64,000 nucleotides of DNA from contig NZ_DATJCH010000016.1 in NCBI RefSeq assembly GCF_035514885.1, forward strand, positions 1 through 64,000. The letters run 5' to 3'. The translations under genes and the position numbers were made by a program. A model generated the notes under the pieces. The model searched no databases. It worked only from the letters and a program-made list of their open reading frames with translations, and was not told the origin of the DNA. The stretch comes from Albibacterium sp035514885. Its GTDB lineage: Bacteria > Bacteroidota > Bacteroidia > Sphingobacteriales > Sphingobacteriaceae. This document shows positions 25,700 to 35,600 of this stretch, piece by piece (positions within the stretch are counted from its first letter, which is position 1; the number at the start of each line of letters is the position of its first letter).

Positions 25700-27034
25700 A
25701 TGTCTTATTCTGAAACCCTTGCTTATCTCTATAGCAGACTTCCTATGTTCAGTAAATTAGGAGACTCAGCTATTAAAAAAGATCTAACAAACACCTTAAA
25801 GCTCTGCGAATTTCTTGGGAATCCCCAAGAACAGTTTAAGTCTGTTCACATTGCAGGAACCAATGGGAAAGGTTCAACCTCCAATATGTTGGCTGCTATA
25901 TTACAGACATCCGGCTACAAAACAGGCTTATACACCTCCCCTCACCTATTAGATTTTCGCGAACGTATCCGTATCAATGGTGATATGATTCCAGAAAACG
26001 AGGTAGTCGAATTTGTAAAGCAAAATAAAGATTTTATTGAAGAGCTAAAACCTTCCTTTTTTGAGGTAACTGTGGCCTTAGCTTTCTTACACTTTGCAGA
26101 GCGAAATGTAGATATTGCAGTCATAGAAACAGGCTTAGGCGGTCGTCTGGATTCAACCAATATCATCCATCCTATTCTTTCAATGATCACTAATATCAGC
26201 CTTGATCATACTTATATACTAGGCGATACGTTGGAAGCAATTGCGTATGAAAAAGCGGGTATCATAAAAAAAGATACGCCGGTAGTAATCAGCGAAAAGG
26301 CAGAAGCCACCAGTTCTGTCTTTTTAGATAAAGCAAATTCAACTCAAAGTAAAATTGTATTTGCCAGCGACCGATGGGAAATAAAAACAATAGGTAAGGT
26401 AGAAGAAAACTTACTTCTGCAAGCCGACAGGATATCAATCGAAGACAAACTAGAAAGTCCAATAATAAAGAGTTCTGCTTCTTCCCTAAATATAGAACTT
26501 GATTTACCAGGAACATACCAAACAAAGAATATTAAAGGAGTGCTTTCAAGTGTCGACGAATTACGTCTACAGGGTTTCAAAATACCAGAGCATGATTTAT
26601 TATATGCATTAAATCATGTAAAAGAACTGACTGGATTAAGAGCTCGTTGGCAAACATTATCTCATAAACCTTTAATTATTTGCGATACAGGCCACAATGA
26701 AGCAGGCTGGTCTGAAGTTTTATTAAACATCAAGCAAACTCCCTACAAAAATCTTCACATGGTCATTGGTATCATGCGAGATAAAAATAGCGATAAGCTA
26801 CTAAGCATCTTTCCAAACAACGCAACTTACTATTTCTGCAATGCAGATTTTGAAAGAGCCCTTCCGGCTAAAGAATTGCATGAAGAGGCAAAACTTAGAG
26901 ATCTTTCCGGTGAATACTATGATAACGTACTTTCAGCACTAGATGCTGCAGTAGAAAATGCTCAGGCAGAAGATCTGATCTTTATTGGAGGCAGTACTTT
27001 TATTGTTGCCGAAGCTCTTAAGCGCTTTGTTTAA
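25700..27034 (+). CDS. folC: Dihydrofolate/folylpolyglutamate synthase
   Basis: Adds glutamate to dihydropteroate and lengthens folate polyglutamate tails, using ATP. The 444-residue Mur-ligase-type protein has the P-loop AGTNGKGSTSN (52-62), the SPHLLDFRERIRING substrate segment, ETGLGGRLDSTN with the metal-binding region, and DHTYILGDTLEAIAYEKAGI. The C-terminal ligase domain has DTGHNEAGW. Length is normal. It begins 17 bp after the TonB-like gene and closes the co-directional block, so it may share that transcript although its function is unrelated. Confidence 0.95.
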   Translation: MSYSETLAYLYSRLPMFSKLGDSAIKKDLTNTLKLCEFLGNPQEQFKSVHIAGTNGKGSTSNMLAAILQTSGYKTGLYTSPHLLDFRERIRINGDMIPENEVVEFVKQNKDFIEELKPSFFEVTVALAFLHFAERNVDIAVIETGLGGRLDSTNIIHPILSMITNISLDHTYILGDTLEAIAYEKAGIIKKDTPVVISEKAEATSSVFLDKANSTQSKIVFASDRWEIKTIGKVEENLLLQADRISIEDKLESPIIKSSASSLNIELDLPGTYQTKNIKGVLSSVDELRLQGFKIPEHDLLYALNHVKELTGLRARWQTLSHKPLIICDTGHNEAGWSEVLLNIKQTPYKNLHMVIGIMRDKNSDKLLSIFPNNATYYFCNADFERALPAKELHEEAKLRDLSGEYYDNVLSALDAAVENAQAEDLIFIGGSTFIVAEALKRFV

Positions 27035-27042
27035 CTGAAGCT

Positions 27043-27756
27043 CTATTCACCAGTTGTTGCCTCAAGAGCTATTGCATCCCTCTCTTCAGGAGTCAATCCT
27101 TTATATTTCTTATAAGAATCCATGATATACAAACGAATCTGCTCTTCGTCAGACTTAGTAATAAAAGCATAAGTCGGCTTATACTTAACGATAAATCGAT
27201 CTAAATCCTCACCCTGCAAAGGAGTAAGCGATGTGATTAGGGCAGGTGTAAATTTAGCCATAATAACACGGCTTTCACGTTCAGCAATCAACAAAGGATA
27301 CCGGGCACGAGCTGTACGAGCCTTGCTGCCAAATAAGCGAGAAGGAGAAATAGAAATATTATTATTAAACTGTACACTTTCACCTTCTTGTTGCGCTATT
27401 TGAATCTGCTGATCCAACTGTAAATCTGACAATTCAGTAATTTCAACATCTTCCAATATATTAAAACCAGGAATTGGAGTCAGATAAACCCTCTTAAACT
27501 CATAATCAGTTATCAACAAGGTGTCTACCCTAAAGCCTGGGTAGCTAAAAGAAATCAACCCGTTTAATGCTACATCAATTGAAAACTCTCCCGAGGAATT
27601 AGTTTCCACACGTTGATGCGTAGTTAAATTACTAATTTCCACCTGTGCAATTGGCTTAGAGCTATCTAGCTCCATAACAACACCTTTATAAGTTTGAGCT
27701 TGTGCAAAAAACACTGAAACAAGTACTAAAGAAATTAAAAGAAAGAGCTTTTTCAT
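27043..27756 (-). CDS. Exported CarboxypepD_reg-like domain protein
   Basis: With ATG 27756 the product is 237 residues and starts with a signal peptide (MKKLFLLISLVLVSVFFAQAQ); the 15-residue upstream extension is discarded. Residues about 22-105 form a carboxypeptidase-regulatory-like beta-sandwich (YKGVVMELDSSKPIAQVEIS, SSGEFSIDVA). The remainder is helical and not recognised. Such single-domain proteins in Bacteroidota are usually periplasmic or outer-membrane associated with unknown function. It lies 59 bp after the M1 peptidase gene on the same strand and converges with folC (8 bp apart). Confidence 0.72.
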   Translation of the reverse strand: MKKLFLLISLVLVSVFFAQAQTYKGVVMELDSSKPIAQVEISNLTTHQRVETNSSGEFSIDVALNGLISFSYPGFRVDTLLITDYEFKRVYLTPIPGFNILEDVEITELSDLQLDQQIQIAQQEGESVQFNNNISISPSRLFGSKARTARARYPLLIAERESRVIMAKFTPALITSLTPLQGEDLDRFIVKYKPTYAFITKSDEEQIRLYIMDSYKKYKGLTPEERDAIALEATTGE

Positions 27757-27814
27757 ATTGATGTATATAGCAAATATTATACCTCCAAAAGGTGCAATCA
27801 ATTAAATTTCGGAA

Positions 27815-29752
27815 TTATTTTGTCCAGCGATTGTTCCGAGGATTAAAATCAGGAAGTACCCTATCAGGATCTAACTGAACTTTTACAACCTCTTCATCCG
27901 CAGGAAACTGGAAAGTCCAGCTCTTATTTCTTTCCCAAATTTCAACCGGTAAAGTCTTTCTGTCAGTCTTTCCGCTTCTCGTTGTAACTTCTACGATAAC
28001 AGGCATAGGCATCTGTTCTAAATTATCAATAGTAATTACAGCACCTTTTCCATTATTAACAACCCTCGTTACAGCCTGGTCCAAACGCCAATTATTTTGA
28101 AACCACCCTCTCCAAAACCACGATAAATTATCTCCCGAGACATTTTCAATGGTACGAAAAAAGTCATCCGGAGTAGGGTGTTTATATGCCCAATTCTTAA
28201 TATATGTTTTTAATGCAAGATCAAAACGTTCTGGTCCTAATATCACATCTCTTAATAATTTCAAACCAAATGCAGGCTTATAATAAGCCAGTACACCAAT
28301 ATTACGTTCATTCATGCCACTAGGAGCAGTCATAACAGGTTCTAACATAGGATCAGTTAAAGTCAATGCTAGATTATTTGCATCCGGCTCACCTTCAAAA
28401 TATTCACCATTATTAAAATCTTCAGTCGATAACCCATTAAGAAACATATTGAAACCTTCATCCATCCAAGCATGTAAACGCTCATTACTTCCTACGATCA
28501 TCGGAAACCAGATATGTCCAAATTCATGATCTGTTACATCCCAAAGTGATTGGCCTTTCGACTTGGCACTACAAAAAACAATCGCAGGATATTCCATTCC
28601 ACCAACATTTGAAGCTACATTCACAGCAATTGGATAAGGATAATTAAACCATCTCTTTGAGTAATTCTCGATGGAGGCTTTTACGTATTCAGTTGAACGC
28701 TCCCAAGCATTCCCACCACTACTTTCTTGCGGATAAGCAGACATAGCCAGAGATGTATGGCCACCCTGCAAATTAATTCGAGCAGCATCAATAATAAAAG
28801 AAGAAGACGTTGCCCAAGCAACATCACGCGTATTCTCCAACCTATATTTCCAGGTTACGTATTTTCCATCTTTATTGGAATAAGCCTGATTAGCATCCTG
28901 TGCAGACCGAATAGTAATCGTTTGGTCACTTGTTTTTGCTTCTTCCCAACGTTGTTGCTGAGCGGGGCTCAGCACCTCTTCAGGATTTAATAATTTACCT
29001 CCAAGAACAACAAAGTGATTACTAGGTACAGTAATATTAACATCAATATTACCATATTCCAGGTAAAATTCACCCGGTCCTGTATAAGGTACCGTATTCC
29101 AGCCAGCAACATCATCATAAACAGCCACACGAGGATACCACTGTGCAATTGCAAAAATCTTTCCGTTCCGGGCATCTAGAATACCAGTACGATCAGAGCC
29201 ATACTGCGGAATAATATAACTATATTCAATTGTCATCTGTAATTTACCCCCCTTTGGATACAATGTTTCAGGTAAATCTACATGCATACGTGTATCAGCT
29301 ATGAAATACTTCACATCAACACCGGCTACTTTTACAGACTTTATCTTATAACCGCCGTCAAATTCTTCACCTTTTGCACCATAACGACTATTTGTTAATG
29401 GAATAATTGCATTACCTATCGAATTATCCTTAAACATATTCTGATCCAATTGAAGCCACATATAAGTAAGTTCCTTCGGACTATTATTGGTATAATCCAT
29501 TTTTACAGTGGCCGTAATCTCCCTGGTTTCTTCATTTAGCCGAGCAGAAATATGATAGTCAACTTTATTCTGCCAGTAAGCCGGCCCCGGCTCTCCACTT
29601 GCTGAACGATATTCGGTACCATTTTTTTGATAAAAAGCAGGATCAAAAGCTTTCACATAATCGTAGTTACTCTTATCCTGTCCAAATACAGATCCGGAAA
29701 AGCCCAATAGTAGAAATAAAGCATTCGCAACTAGTACATTCAGTGTCTTCAT
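27815..29752 (-). CDS. M1-family zinc metallopeptidase, exported
   Basis: The ATG at 29752 begins a signal peptide (MKTLNVLVANALFLLLGFSGSVFG) and lies 1 bp from the upstream stop codon; the longer frame would overlap that gene and bury the signal. The product is 645 residues. The gluzincin site is H409-E410-F-G-H413, with E432 as third zinc ligand 18 residues on (WMDEGFN). GGMEYP about 20 residues earlier matches the GAMEN aminopeptidase motif. It probably trims peptides from the N-terminus in the periplasm. It is the downstream gene of a pth / ArsC-like run. Confidence 0.92.
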   Translation of the reverse strand: MKTLNVLVANALFLLLGFSGSVFGQDKSNYDYVKAFDPAFYQKNGTEYRSASGEPGPAYWQNKVDYHISARLNEETREITATVKMDYTNNSPKELTYMWLQLDQNMFKDNSIGNAIIPLTNSRYGAKGEEFDGGYKIKSVKVAGVDVKYFIADTRMHVDLPETLYPKGGKLQMTIEYSYIIPQYGSDRTGILDARNGKIFAIAQWYPRVAVYDDVAGWNTVPYTGPGEFYLEYGNIDVNITVPSNHFVVLGGKLLNPEEVLSPAQQQRWEEAKTSDQTITIRSAQDANQAYSNKDGKYVTWKYRLENTRDVAWATSSSFIIDAARINLQGGHTSLAMSAYPQESSGGNAWERSTEYVKASIENYSKRWFNYPYPIAVNVASNVGGMEYPAIVFCSAKSKGQSLWDVTDHEFGHIWFPMIVGSNERLHAWMDEGFNMFLNGLSTEDFNNGEYFEGEPDANNLALTLTDPMLEPVMTAPSGMNERNIGVLAYYKPAFGLKLLRDVILGPERFDLALKTYIKNWAYKHPTPDDFFRTIENVSGDNLSWFWRGWFQNNWRLDQAVTRVVNNGKGAVITIDNLEQMPMPVIVEVTTRSGKTDRKTLPVEIWERNKSWTFQFPADEEVVKVQLDPDRVLPDFNPRNNRWTK

Positions 29753-29753
29753 A

Positions 29754-30101
29754 TTATAAATTTTTATCGTATTCCTCTTCATTAAAACCAAGCAAATATT
29801 TTCCATCGCCTTCAATTATCGGTCGTTTTATTAAACTTGTATGTTCCTGCATCAACTTACTGGCAGAACTCGGATCAATAATCGCTACTTGTACTTCACT
29901 GTCCAATTTTCTCCAGGTAGTTCCTCTTTTATTAATTAAAGGCTCCCAGCCAAATACCTTTTGCCATTCATCAATTTTATCTTTAGAAATGCCAGACTTT
30001 TTATAATCATGGAACGTATAATCGATTCCACGCTCAGTAAGCCAATCAATTGCCTTCTTAACTGTACTACAGTTCTTTATGCCATATACTTTTACCATCA
30101 T
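29754..30101 (-). CDS. ArsC/Spx-family thioredoxin-fold protein
   Basis: A 115-residue (114 from the second ATG) cytosolic protein with the ArsC/Spx/YffB layout: VKVYGIKNCSTVKKAIDWL with one N-terminal cysteine (C11) and no CxxC, then YTFHDYKKSGISKDKIDEW, and LINKRGTTWRKL. The C-terminal region has the RPIIEGDGKYLLGF pattern of the family. YffB-like members are reported to be glutathione-linked thiol reductases, while Spx binds RNA polymerase. Arsenate reduction cannot be assumed: no ars genes are nearby. Genes on both sides are close (8 bp from pth, 1 bp from the peptidase), pointing to one operon. Confidence 0.85.
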   Translation of the reverse strand: MMVKVYGIKNCSTVKKAIDWLTERGIDYTFHDYKKSGISKDKIDEWQKVFGWEPLINKRGTTWRKLDSEVQVAIIDPSSASKLMQEHTSLIKRPIIEGDGKYLLGFNEEEYDKNL

Positions 30102-30109
30102 TCAATCTG

Positions 30110-30670
30110 TTATTTGTTATACCTCGTCATAGTTAGCTCCAGACCGGTCGCTATAAAACTTTGTGCCATTTCTACTGATTGTTCAATAAGGGCGGGAACC
30201 TCCATCAATTCATCCTTATCAAAACCACTAAGTACATAATCAACCTGACGACCTTTTGGAAAATTATCCCCTACTCCAAAACGCAAACGCGGATAATTTT
30301 GTCCACCACATAAAGCTTCAATACTTTTCAATCCATTATGTCCGGCACTACTTCCTTTCGGCCTTAAGCGTATTTTACCAAATGGAATGGCCAGATCGTC
30401 TACAATAACCAAAACATTTTCCAAAGGGATTTTCAGCTCATTCATCCAGTAATTTACTGCTTTTCCGCTTAAGTTCATATAGGTAGTGGGTTTAATAACA
30501 TGCACTACCCGACTTTTATGCTTAAATTCAGAATAATAGGCATAACGCAAAGTAGAATACGTAGCACCGGCCTTCTTTACCAGTTCATCAGCAACCATAA
30601 AACCAACATTGTGACGTGTATCAGCATATTCCGCACCTATATTACCCAAACCAACAACAAGATATTTCAT
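30110..30670 (-). CDS. pth: Peptidyl-tRNA hydrolase
   Basis: Releases tRNA from stalled peptidyl-tRNA. The 186-residue protein shows catalytic H20 in GLGNIGAEYADTRHNVGF, the N-terminal KYLVVGLGN, and VDDLAIPFGKIRLRPKGSSAGHNGLKSI with the catalytic Asp. Length is normal. It follows rplY on the minus strand, a common arrangement, with a terminator hairpin in the gap that may reduce read-through. Confidence 0.97.
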   Translation of the reverse strand: MKYLVVGLGNIGAEYADTRHNVGFMVADELVKKAGATYSTLRYAYYSEFKHKSRVVHVIKPTTYMNLSGKAVNYWMNELKIPLENVLVIVDDLAIPFGKIRLRPKGSSAGHNGLKSIEALCGGQNYPRLRFGVGDNFPKGRQVDYVLSGFDKDELMEVPALIEQSVEMAQSFIATGLELTMTRYNK

Positions 30671-30723
30671 GAACTAAATTTTGTTTCTTTTCAAAAATAA
30701 GAAATATTAGACAAGCATATTAA

Positions 30724-30756
30724 AAAACAAAAAAAGCAGCGATAAATCGCTGCTTT
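30724..30756 (-). terminator. Intrinsic terminator after rplY
   Basis: Perfect 10-bp arms at 30733-30742 and 30747-30756 (AAAGCAGCGA and its complement) with a 4-nt loop. On the minus strand a long T-rich run follows. It lies 22 bp after the rplY stop. Confidence 0.9.
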
Positions 30757-30777
30757 CATTTATAATATTACAATAAA

Positions 30778-31362
30778 TTACTTACCGGCCGCCTTAGCGT
30801 CTTGTTCTGCCTGACGAAGTGCGCGAGACATACCAACTGAAACAATGGTGTCATCACCGTTATTCAAAACTTTGGCTTTGCTAAGTTTAATCTCTTCAAC
30901 ACGAACAGATTTACCTACCTCTAAAGCATTTAAGCTCACTTCAATTTCTTGAGGTATATCGTTTGGTAAAGCTTTAACTCGTAGTTTACGAAGCTTTTGA
31001 ATTAATTTACCACCACTACGTACACCTGGTGATGTTCCTGTCAAAGAAACAGGGATATTCATAACAACCTCTTTCTTGTCATCCAGTTCCAAGAAATCGA
31101 TATGACGGATAAGGTCATTCAATGGGTGAAACTGCATTTCTTGTATAATAGCTTTAAATTTTTGACCGTCAAGATCTAAATCTACGAAATGAACATCGGG
31201 TGTGTAAACCAACGATTTCAAATCAGCTGCGGACACTGCAAAGTGGTACTGTTTTTTTCCACCATAAAGAACTGCAGGCACTTTGCCTTCATAACGCAAT
31301 TCTTTAGCGTCTCTTTTCCCTACGTTCTCTCTTAGAGAACCGCTAATAGCAATTGATTTCAT
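30778..31362 (-). CDS. rplY: Ribosomal protein L25, long Ctc form
   Basis: Binds 5S rRNA in the large subunit. At 194 residues it is the two-domain Ctc/TL5 form. The N-terminal L25 domain covers about 1-90 (SGSLRENVGKRDAKELRYEGKVPAVLYGG, split here by reading), and the C-terminal TL5 domain (VVMNIPVSLTGTSPGVRSGG ... LRVKALPNDIPQEIEV) covers the rest. It sits 25 bp downstream of prs, and the prs-rplY-pth order is common in bacteria. Confidence 0.97.
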   Translation of the reverse strand: MKSIAISGSLRENVGKRDAKELRYEGKVPAVLYGGKKQYHFAVSAADLKSLVYTPDVHFVDLDLDGQKFKAIIQEMQFHPLNDLIRHIDFLELDDKKEVVMNIPVSLTGTSPGVRSGGKLIQKLRKLRVKALPNDIPQEIEVSLNALEVGKSVRVEEIKLSKAKVLNNGDDTIVSVGMSRALRQAEQDAKAAGK

Positions 31363-31387
31363 TTTTATTTATTTATTTAATTGTTAA

Positions 31388-32332
31388 CTATTTATATTGA
31401 AACAGATCACTAATAGACCCGTGTTCATTTACATTTGTAATTGCATGTGCAAACAAATTTGCCGTTGATAAAACCTTAATCTTATCACTTTTATGCTTCA
31501 GTTGTATGGTATCCGTAACTATTATTTCAGTCAACATCGAATTTTCAATTGTTTCATAAGCATTACCTGATAAAACAGGATGAGTACAGACTGCCCGAAC
31601 GCTGCTTGCACCATTCTCCATAATCAACTGAGCAGCTTTTGATAAAGTTCCGGCTGTATCGCAAATATCATCAATCAAAACAATATCCTGACCAGTTACA
31701 TCCCCAATAATTGACATAGACTCAATTTCATTGGCTCGTTTACGTTGTTTATCACAAATTACAACCTCAGCATTAAAGTACTTAGCAAAAGTTCTTGCTC
31801 TGTAAGAACCGCCCATATCAGGTGATGCAATGGTTAAATTCGGAAGATTTAACGATTTTATGTGAGGAACAAAAATTACTGAAGCATCCAGATGATCTAC
31901 CGGAATATCAAAAAAGCCCTGAATCTGCGCGGCATGCAAATCCATGGTCATAATGCGATGAGCACCTGCTGCAGTAATTAAGTTTGCAATCAATTTAGCA
32001 CCGATAGCTACCCTCGGTTTATCCTTACGATCCTGACGTGCATAACCAAAATAAGGAACTACCGCTGTTATATAATGTGCAGAAGCGCGTTTAGCAGCAT
32101 CTATCATTAATAACAATTCTAAAATATTATCACCCGGAGTATTGGTGGATTGGATGATAAAAACATCGCTCCCTCTTACAGATTCATTATAAAATGGTTG
32201 GATTTCACCATCACTGAAACGTGACAATGTCTTTTTCCCCAGAGCTTTGCCGTAAGATTCAGCAACCTTTTCAGCAAGTGGCAGATTACTGGTTCCTGCG
32301 AAAAGCTGTACTTTATTAAACTGTAGAGGCAT
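31388..32332 (-). CDS. prs: Ribose-phosphate pyrophosphokinase
   Basis: Makes PRPP from ribose 5-phosphate and ATP, feeding the apt, pyrR and nucleotide pathways also seen in this window. The class I motifs are present: SRFSDGEIQPFYNESVRG, YFGYARQDRK, the DMDLHA-like TMDLHAAQIQGFF, and the PRPP loop VLIDDICDTAGTL. The ATG at 32332 gives 314 residues (MPLQFNKVQLFAG). A second in-frame ATG at 32350 would lie only 7 nt from a stable hairpin, so the inner start is preferred. It leads the prs-rplY-pth group. Confidence 0.96.
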   Translation of the reverse strand: MPLQFNKVQLFAGTSNLPLAEKVAESYGKALGKKTLSRFSDGEIQPFYNESVRGSDVFIIQSTNTPGDNILELLLMIDAAKRASAHYITAVVPYFGYARQDRKDKPRVAIGAKLIANLITAAGAHRIMTMDLHAAQIQGFFDIPVDHLDASVIFVPHIKSLNLPNLTIASPDMGGSYRARTFAKYFNAEVVICDKQRKRANEIESMSIIGDVTGQDIVLIDDICDTAGTLSKAAQLIMENGASSVRAVCTHPVLSGNAYETIENSMLTEIIVTDTIQLKHKSDKIKVLSTANLFAHAITNVNEHGSISDLFQYK

Positions 32333-32356
32333 GGCGTTAAACTGTTGCATAAATAC

Positions 32357-32393
32357 GAACTCGGATTGTAATAAAATAAAACAATCCGAGTTC
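32357..32393 (-). terminator. Hairpin between tRNA-Gln and prs
   Basis: Perfect 13-bp arms at 32357-32369 and 32381-32393 (GAACTCGGATTGT and its complement) enclose an 11-nt loop. It starts 9 bp after the tRNA 3' end on the minus strand. There is no strong T-run after it in that direction, so it could end the tRNA transcript, mark its 3' processing, or act as a prs leader structure. Confidence 0.6.
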
Positions 32394-32401
32394 TTCTTTT
32401 G

Positions 32402-32472
32402 TTGCCCGACCAGGGTTCGAACCTAGACTATCTGAACCAAAATCAGATGTACTACCATTATACTATCGGGCA
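32402..32472 (-). tRNA. tRNA-Gln (TTG anticodon)
   Basis: On the minus strand the acceptor stem TGCCCGA pairs with TCGGGCA. The D arm is AGTATAATGGTAGTA, the anticodon stem-loop is TCTGA-TTTTGGT-TCAGA with anticodon TTG, and the T arm is CTAGGTTCGAACCCTGG. The discriminator is A. Length is 71 nt with no encoded CCA. Confidence 0.95.
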
Positions 32473-32655
32473 ATCATTTTGCCGTTTTGAGGGCATCTCC
32501 GTTATCGGACTGCAAATATAGAGCGATATTCTATATGTTGCAAAAATATTTCACTTTTTTATTTCTTTAATTGTTAAAAAGCTACCTGAATCGTTAAAAC
32601 TTATCAGTATTCCATTTCAAATACTTAATTTCGGAGCGTAAAATGAATTTGGATT

Positions 32656-35600
32656 ATGAATTACAGCAAAATCAATAACACCTTAGGATGGTTGAGTTTC
32701 CTTATAGCAACACTTTCCTATATCTTAACACTTGAACCAACCGCAAGCTTTTGGGATTGCGGCGAATTTATCGCTGCAGCCTATAAAATGCAAGTTGTTC
32801 ACCAGCCGGGAGCTCCCTTATTCTTAATGCTGCAAAATCTATTCTCAAACTTTGCAATGGGAAGACCAGAGCTAATAGCCTACTGGATGAACGTAGGATC
32901 AGCCGTATCAAGCGGATTAACCATCCTCTTCTTGTTCTGGAGCATTACGGCACTTGCCAGAAAAGCTATAACAACCAAAGATGTTGAGATCACCCAAGCC
33001 CAATTAATCCAAATCATGGGTGCCGGTCTTGTTGGCACATTAGCTTACGCCTTCTCAGATACTTTCTGGTTCTCTGCTGTAGAATCTGAAGTTTATGCCA
33101 TGGCTTCATTATGTACTGCAGTGGTTTTCTGGGCTATTTTAAAATGGGATTATCATGCAGACGAACCTTATTCAGAACGCTGGTTAATTCTAATTGCCTA
33201 TGTAATGGGTTTATCTATTGGTGTCCATTTACTCAACTTATTAACCATTCCGGCATTAGCTTTAGTAGTTTATTTCCGTAAAAATGACAAACCAACAAGC
33301 AAAGGAGCTATCAAAGCCCTGTTGATCGGTATTCTTGTATTAGGCTTAATACTATGGGGAATCATTCAATATTCTATCAAATTTGCTGCTTATTTCGACC
33401 TTTTCTTTGTCAATACACTTGGTATGGGTTTTGGATCAGGCGTAACCGTTTTTGCAGTATTACTGGTAGGAGGTTTAACTTACGGTATCCTCTACTCTAT
33501 CAAACATCATAAAAAGACTTTAAATATCATCCTGCTTTGTGTTTCGTTTATCTTTTTCGGGTACAGTTCGTTTACCATGATTACGATTCGTGCAAAAGCG
33601 AACCCGACATTAAACAATAATGACCCGGATAATACCTTTGCACTATTAGGTTATCTAAACCGTGAACAATATGGTGATGATCCTTTATTCAATGGACCGT
33701 ATTTTGATTCAAAACCAATCGAATATGAAGAAGGAGCTGCCATGTACAGAAAAGGAGATGATCAGTATATAAAGACCGGCAACAAACCCGGCTATAAATA
33801 CGATCGTGAAACATTGCTACCACGTATATACAGCTCTACTCCTGATCATATAAACGTATACCGTAGCTGGCTCAACCTAGGAGAAAATGAACAACCCCAA
33901 TTCACAGACAACCTGAAATTCTTATTCTCCTATCAAATCGGCCATATGTATGCCCGCTATTTTATGTGGAATTTTGTTGGCCGACAAAACGATCAACAAG
34001 GCCATGGCAACTTTACAGATGGAAACTGGATAAGCGGAATTAAGTTTATCGATCAAATGCGCTTAGGTGGACAAAATGCTTTACCAGATTCACAAAAAGA
34101 CAATCCTTCAAGAAATACCTACTTCTTCTTACCATTAATTTTAGGTCTTTTAGGTGCTTTCTGGCACTTTAAACGAAATCAAAAAGATGCAAGTATTGTA
34201 GGTTTATTATTCTTTTTCACCGGCATAGCCATTGTACTCTATCTAAACCAAAGCCCGCTGCAGCCTCGTGAACGAGATTATGCCTTTGCCGGTTCATTCT
34301 ATGCATTTGCAATATGGGTAGGATTTGGTGTTTTGGCAATTAGCGACTTTATTAAAAAGAAAGCAAATCATAAAACAGCTGCCATAGCAGCCACCGTCAT
34401 TGGCCTTTTAGCTGCACCAGTTTTAATGGCTTCTCAAAACTGGGATGATCATAACCGCTCGAATAAAAGTACAGCCAGAGATTTAGCTGTGGATTACCTG
34501 GAAAGCTGTGCACCTAATGCTATCTTATTTACATACGGCGATAACGATACCTACCCGCTATGGTATGCTCAAGAAGTTGAAAATATCCGCCCCGACGTTC
34601 GCGTGGTAAACTTAAGTCTGTTAAGTGCCGATTGGTATGTACGACAAATGAAAGAGAAAGTGAACGAAGCTGACGCACTTCCTATTTCAATGGAAAACAA
34701 TCAGTTTGTTCAAGGAACCCGTGACTTTATTCGCTATACCGATTATGGTATACCTGGTAATATTGAGCTTGAAAATGTCATGAGTATCCTTCTCTCAGAT
34801 AACCCGCAAGATCAGCAACAAATGCAAGATGGTTCGCGAGCTAACTTCCTGCCAACAAAGAACTTTAAATTAAGCATCAACAAAGAGAATGTTATAAGTA
34901 ATAAGGTGGTTCCTAAAGGCTGGCAAGATCAGATTGTAGATTCAATGGTATGGAAATACAATAAAGACTACGTATCAAAAGCAGAATTAGCTATTCTCGA
35001 CATCCTGGTTCATAACGACTGGAAAAGACCTATCTATTTCGCGCGTACTGTTCCTAGCGACAATTACTTAGGCCTTGATAATTATTTGGTAACCGAAGGT
35101 TTTGCCTATCGCCTGATGCCTATTCTTGCATATACACAGGAAGACCCAAGTCAACAAACAGAGAGGATCAATACAGAAGCTATGTATGATAACACCATGA
35201 ATAAATTTGTCTGGGGGAATCTTAAAACTGAAACGTACTTAGATCCTGAATCTTACGGAATGCTCAACCTGATCATGAATAACTTTAACAGCTTAAGCAA
35301 TGCGCTAGTTGCAGAAGGCAAGATGGATCAGGCAAAAGATGTAATGAAACGCAGCCTTGAAGTTGTTCCTGATAAGATTTACGCAATGCGTGAAACCTTA
35401 CAAAAACAATCAATGGCAGAAAGCCTATACAAAGTAGGCGATATTGAAAATGCCAATCGCATTGTAACTAACACAACAGATTACCTTGAACAAAATTTAA
35501 ACTACTTCTTCACCATTGCAGAAACTAAACCCAACTTGGAGATGAACAACATGCAGTTGGGAATGTATGTTCTACATGCGATGGATCAACTCACTGCAGA

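Noticed and set aside
29754..30101. Arsenate reductase
   Set aside because: The fold is ArsC-like, but no ars genes are nearby and the sequence pattern fits YffB/Spx-type proteins as well.
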